From positions 1-64,000 of the forward strand of contig JAYRGW010000005.1 in NCBI GenBank assembly GCA_041907665.1: a stretch of DNA of 64,000 nt. Reading direction: 5' to 3'. The DNA comes from JAAYUD01 sp041907665. GTDB lineage: Bacteria > Bacteroidota > Bacteroidia > Bacteroidales > Bacteroidaceae. The position numbers and the translations under genes were made by a program. Under the pieces are notes generated by a model that worked only from the letters and a program-made list of their open reading frames with translations, searched no databases and was not told the DNA's origin. Of this stretch, positions 60,785-64,000 are shown piece after piece (the first letter of the stretch is position 1; each line of letters opens with the position of its first letter).

Positions 60785-62620
60785 TTACAGAGCAATAACT
60801 TTCATGACACACTGACGGCAATCGAATTCAAGCTGAAAGCGTTTGCCATCTGGCAGCAATAAATAATAAGGTTCTGTATAAGGAGATTTTTCTTTTGCAG
60901 CGCGAGGACACCACCCCATACTATAACGTAGACAATGGCGAGAGAACATGATCGGAAGGGGATAATCAGGCTTTTGTTTCTCTACAGCAGGCTGAATCTG
61001 TGTTACTCCATGTTTATGATAAAAGCTCTCGGCTTCTTTGTTCATAACATTGCCCAAGTATGTAAGCTGCGACAGTGGATAAGAACATTCAACATCTTTA
61101 TGCAGCATTAATTTCTGACTATAGCAAATAAGCCGCACCCGAAGTAGTTCGTCAACTAAACGGCGACGCAAGTCAGAAATACTTGAAATAGGAACAAACC
61201 ATTGGCGAGACATTTTCACCTCAACAGTTCGAACAGTAAATGGAGTATTTCCCAGTTTACGGAGTTCGCTTTCTATTCGTTCATCTTGGGGGCGGCGAGC
61301 CTCCTCGAAAAGCATATCCAGCGGTAGCGTCGCATTATTACCATCTTCATCTGTCATCGTAACGGCAAAGCCATGAGTCGTCTCATAAAAAGAGATGTCT
61401 ACATCCAGCTTACGCACTGCCGACTCGGAAGCGAGCAGATGTTCAAACTCATGGTCATAATTTCGATAAAGAGGTGTATGAGGTTTAATGAAAGGTAAAC
61501 GGGCTCCTTGAATATAAAGGCGATTGGTATCTACTCTATTTACTCGGAAGCCTTGCAAATGATGCTGTTCATCAATATAGCACAAACCATCTCCATTGTG
61601 AAACGGTTTCACACCCGCTACCGTAATATAACTATCTGTTGAATTTTTCACAACTCCCATCGATTCTCCTATCGATTTGGGAGTATCGGGAGAAAAGATA
61701 CCTTCTTCTCTCTTATCTAAAAAATAGGATGTGAACCCCCTATTAAAACTTTTTTCAAGTTGAGGATGAAAAGAGTAAGTGCTGCTTCCTGACGATGTCC
61801 TAGAATATTCTGGCCGTCTAAGAAAAATAGAATCAAGTTGCTGACGGTAATATGCGGTAACATTCTTAACATAGGAGACATCCTTGAGACGCCCTTCTAT
61901 TTTTAAAGAAGAAATCCCTGCATCAAGCATAGCCTCCAATCGTTCGCTTCTATTCATATCTTTAAGAGACAACAGATGCTTACTACGTCTTATAACCTTT
62001 CCATCAGCATCAACCATATCGAAAGCCAGACGGCAGAATTGGGCACACTCTCCTCTATTGGCACTACGTCCGAAACAAACCTCACTAGCATAGCACTGCC
62101 CACTATAACTGACACAAAGTGCTCCATGAACAAATGCTTCAAGCGACACTTGAGGGCAAGCGTCGTGTATCCCATTGATCTCTGCTAACGAAAGTTCACG
62201 AGCTAACACAACTTGCTCAAACCCAACCTTTGACAAGAAAGCCACTTTCTCAATAGTCCGATTATCCATCTGGGTACTTGCATGCAGGGGTATAGGAGGC
62301 AAATCCATTTCGAGCAAAGCCATATCTTGAATAATAAGCGCATCAACACCGATACTATATAGTTGCTCTACCAGTTGACGCACTTCTTCAAGTTCTTCAT
62401 CACGAAGTATAACATTCAATGCAACATATATCCGAACACCATAGATATGAGCAAAACGGGTTAACCGTGCAATATCCTCAATCGAATTGCCTGCCGCAGC
62501 CCGGGCACCAAATTTAGGTGCACCAATATACACAGCATCTGCTCCATGTTTCACCGCCTCAATACCACATTCGGCATCTCGTGCGGGAGCTAATAATTCT
62601 ATTCGTCGATGTTCAATCAT
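60785..62620 (-). CDS. Peptidase U32 family protein (RlhA-like)
   Basis: A 611-residue protein of the U32 family. TIM-barrel-like N-terminal part with ELLAPARDAECGIEAV and the family signature EAFVHGALCVSYSGQCYAS (161-179). The C-terminal region carries Cys residues (around FDCRQCVMK) resembling the larger YdcP/RlhA type, which hydroxylates a cytidine in 23S rRNA in E. coli. Whether it is a peptidase or an rRNA-modifying enzyme is not decided. It overlaps metA by 4 bp. Confidence 0.8.
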   Translation of the reverse strand: MIEHRRIELLAPARDAECGIEAVKHGADAVYIGAPKFGARAAAGNSIEDIARLTRFAHIYGVRIYVALNVILRDEELEEVRQLVEQLYSIGVDALIIQDMALLEMDLPPIPLHASTQMDNRTIEKVAFLSKVGFEQVVLARELSLAEINGIHDACPQVSLEAFVHGALCVSYSGQCYASEVCFGRSANRGECAQFCRLAFDMVDADGKVIRRSKHLLSLKDMNRSERLEAMLDAGISSLKIEGRLKDVSYVKNVTAYYRQQLDSIFLRRPEYSRTSSGSSTYSFHPQLEKSFNRGFTSYFLDKREEGIFSPDTPKSIGESMGVVKNSTDSYITVAGVKPFHNGDGLCYIDEQHHLQGFRVNRVDTNRLYIQGARLPFIKPHTPLYRNYDHEFEHLLASESAVRKLDVDISFYETTHGFAVTMTDEDGNNATLPLDMLFEEARRPQDERIESELRKLGNTPFTVRTVEVKMSRQWFVPISSISDLRRRLVDELLRVRLICYSQKLMLHKDVECSYPLSQLTYLGNVMNKEAESFYHKHGVTQIQPAVEKQKPDYPLPIMFSRHCLRYSMGWCPRAAKEKSPYTEPYYLLLPDGKRFQLEFDCRQCVMKVIAL

Positions 62621-63534
62621 TGAATTTCGTCAAGATTATAAGGAGTTGCCTGATATACAAAGTAGTTTAACCAGTTTGAATAAAACAGATTGGCATGAGC
62701 ACGCCACCGCACAAATGGAGGATTGTTGGGATTATTGTCCAGATAATAGTTTTGCGGTATTTGTATAGATAATCCCTTTGACAAATCACGTTTATACTCC
62801 ACATCGAGTGTCCGAGGCGAATATTCTGAATGTCCTGTTACATAAAACTCACGACCGCCGCGTGACTCAACAAGATAAACGCCTGCTTCATCCGATTCGG
62901 ACAATAATGTTAGTTCGGGAGTCGCTATAATATCCGATTTACGCACTTCCGTATGCCGACTGTGAGGAACATAGAACTCATCATCAAATCCTCTAAAGAT
63001 AGGATGCAGAGGACATAAAGGACGATGGCGAAAGATGCCAAAACGCTTCTCGGGTAAATCGAACTTGGGTATGCCATAAAAACGATATAAAGCAGCAAAT
63101 GCAGCCCAGCAAATATAAAGCGTAGAAGTTACATGGGTACGTGCCCAATCAAAAATACTAGTCAATTCATTCCAATACGTAACTTCTTCGAAAGGCATCT
63201 GCTCTACAGGCGCTCCAGTAACAATAAGTCCATCGAAATTCTCACCGCGCATCGCCTCAAAATTACGATAAAAAGCCTTCATGTGTTCAACAGGAGTATT
63301 CTTGGATGTATGACTTTTTATTTTCATAAAAGAGATCTCGACTTGCAAAGGAGTATTTGACAACAACCTCACCAAATCGGTTTCTGTAGTTATTTTAAGC
63401 GGCATCAAATTCAAGACAGCAATACGAAGTGGACGAATATCTTGCTTTGAAGCTCGCGAATCGTCCATTACAAAAATATTTTCTTTCTTTAGAATCTCGA
63501 CAGCCGGTAGCCTATCTGGTAATTTAAGTGGCAT
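62617..63534 (-). CDS. metA: Homoserine O-acyltransferase (probably O-acetyltransferase)
   Basis: A 305-residue enzyme activating homoserine for methionine synthesis. Cys142 (ICWAAFAAL) is the nucleophile. The residue at position 111, which controls acyl specificity in this family (Gly for succinyl, Glu for acetyl, in published work on MetA), is Glu here (GLIVTGAPVEQMPFEEV), so acetyl-CoA is predicted. A TAATTTTG box (63564-63571) lies upstream. It overlaps the U32 gene by 4 bp. Confidence 0.88.
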   Translation of the reverse strand: MPLKLPDRLPAVEILKKENIFVMDDSRASKQDIRPLRIAVLNLMPLKITTETDLVRLLSNTPLQVEISFMKIKSHTSKNTPVEHMKAFYRNFEAMRGENFDGLIVTGAPVEQMPFEEVTYWNELTSIFDWARTHVTSTLYICWAAFAALYRFYGIPKFDLPEKRFGIFRHRPLCPLHPIFRGFDDEFYVPHSRHTEVRKSDIIATPELTLLSESDEAGVYLVESRGGREFYVTGHSEYSPRTLDVEYKRDLSKGLSIQIPQNYYLDNNPNNPPFVRWRAHANLFYSNWLNYFVYQATPYNLDEIQ

Positions 63535-63563
63535 AAATTTATTAATCTATCATTATTTCGACA

Positions 63564-63571
63564 CAAAATTA
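63564..63571 (-). promoter_or_regulatory. -7 box of metA
   Basis: TAATTTTG on the minus strand, exact fit to TAnnTTTG, 29 nt before the metA ATG. Confidence 0.5.
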
Positions 63572-63646
63572 GTAAAAAAGAACGATATTGTACCTCAATA
63601 ATAAGATAAGATGTCGTACAAATTAATTCAAATTATGAAAAGAAAA

Positions 63647-63678
63647 TTTCGCAATCACAAAGAAAAAGATTACATTTG
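63647..63678 (+). promoter_or_regulatory. Promoter of the ferredoxin gene
   Basis: TTTC (63647-63650), 20-nt spacer, TACATTTG (63671-63678), 37 nt before the ATG at 63716. Confidence 0.6.
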
Positions 63679-63715
63679 CAACGTTATAATAATAATAATT
63701 TAAAAAGTAAACAAA

Positions 63716-63886
63716 ATGGCTTACGTAATTAACGACGACTGTGTAGCTTGTGGTACTTGCATCGATGAATGTCCGGTTGGAGCTATCTCGGAAGGAGATA
63801 AATATTCTATTGATCCGGATAAGTGCACCGAATGCGGTACTTGCGCAAGTGTTTGCCCTAGCGATGCTATCCATCCGGGTGAATAA
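63716..63886 (+). CDS. 2[4Fe-4S] ferredoxin
   Basis: A 56-residue ferredoxin, too short for many gene callers. Two CxxCxxCxxxCP motifs: CVACGTCIDECP and CTECGTCASVCP. It serves as a cytoplasmic electron carrier, for example for pyruvate:ferredoxin oxidoreductase or hydrogenase. Own promoter; a hairpin follows the stop. Confidence 0.95.
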   Translation: MAYVINDDCVACGTCIDECPVGAISEGDKYSIDPDKCTECGTCASVCPSDAIHPGE

Positions 63887-63907
63887 TAACACAAGGTCTT
63901 AAAATCG

Positions 63908-63948
63908 AGTAGGAGAAAATTAAAGTAGTTTTCTCCTACTTTAATTTT
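63908..63948. other. Overlapping hairpins after the ferredoxin gene
   Basis: Two alternative stems: AGTAGGAGAAAA (63908-63919) with its complement (63929-63940), and AAAATTAAAGTAG (63916-63928) with CTACTTTAATTTT (63936-63948). Either a plus-strand terminator of the ferredoxin gene, or domain VI of the group II intron to the right. Confidence 0.55.
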
Positions 63949-64000
63949 CGACCTCTCACACCACCGTACGTGCCGTTCGGCATACGGCGGTTCCTTACTT
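63949..64000 (-). mobile_element. 3' end (domain V) of a group II intron, incomplete at window edge
   Basis: On the minus strand ACCGCCGTATGCCGAACGGC continues to ACGTACGGTGGT: a stem of about 9 bp, a 2-nt CG bulge, a second stem and a GAAC tetraloop, matching group II intron domain V in size and layout (63960-63991). GTGTGAGAGGTCG follows, as is usual before domain VI. The reverse transcriptase and the rest would lie beyond the right edge. Only the 3' end is visible. Confidence 0.7.

Overview
The window looks like a chromosomal segment of a Bacteroides-type member of the Bacteroidales. The evidence is AT-rich DNA, promoters of the TTTG-N19/20-TAnnTTTG kind, weak ribosome binding sites, and Bacteroidetes-typical families: fimbrillin-like and DUF4270 lipoproteins, a BACON-domain metalloprotease, TonB-dependent receptor, LytTR signalling, and a sodium-pumping methylmalonyl-CoA decarboxylase operon for propionate formation. 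Most of it is housekeeping sequence in short operons, with a few long gene-poor islands full of palindromes.

Layout. 1-5.4 kb: a repeat element, then the methylmalonyl-CoA decarboxylase operon (mce-mmdA-mmdD-mmdE-mmdC-mmdB, minus strand). 5.5-11 kb: FemAB-like acyltransferase, fimbrillin-like lipoprotein, PAP2 phosphatase and LTA-synthase-like enzyme. 11-13.8 kb: a candidate small RNA, then a LytS/LytTR two-component pair. 13.8-19.5 kb: cell-envelope genes (C1 peptidase, beta-barrel, DUF4270, Kelch, TlpA). 19.5-20.8 kb: palindrome-rich gene desert. 20.8-30.5 kb: tsaE, metal permease, aroA, PabB/PabC, threonine aldolase, GT-C-like membrane protein. 30.6-32.6 kb: groES-groEL. 33.3-44.5 kb: TPR protein, M43 protease, birA, yraN, tadA, pssA, psd, dnaE, trxA. 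44.5-45.4 kb: second gene desert. 45.4-47.7 kb: pyrH-frr-rsgA. 48-55.1 kb: branched-chain amino acid operon. 55.4-63.9 kb: fructose-6-phosphate aldolase-like enzyme, hisS, TonB receptor, nitroreductase, metA-U32 peptidase, ferredoxin. The last ~50 bases look like the 3' end (domain V) of a group II intron on the minus strand.

The most interesting unit is upstream of leuA: an unannotated 34-codon leader peptide very rich in Leu and Ile, followed by a strong intrinsic terminator and an 8-base antiterminator segment inside the last leader codons. The operon behind it carries leuA, leuC, leuD and leuB plus a CimA-type citramalate synthase, so it could make both leucine and isoleucine, which fits a leader sensing both. 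This is a ribosome-mediated attenuator inferred from sequence alone.

A second theme is dispersed intergenic DNA. A 73-bp double palindrome occurs twice with one difference; its core CATAAGGACG recurs in two more palindromes. A 195-nt element occurs twice, 45 kb apart in opposite orientation, with no indels. These have no assigned function here.
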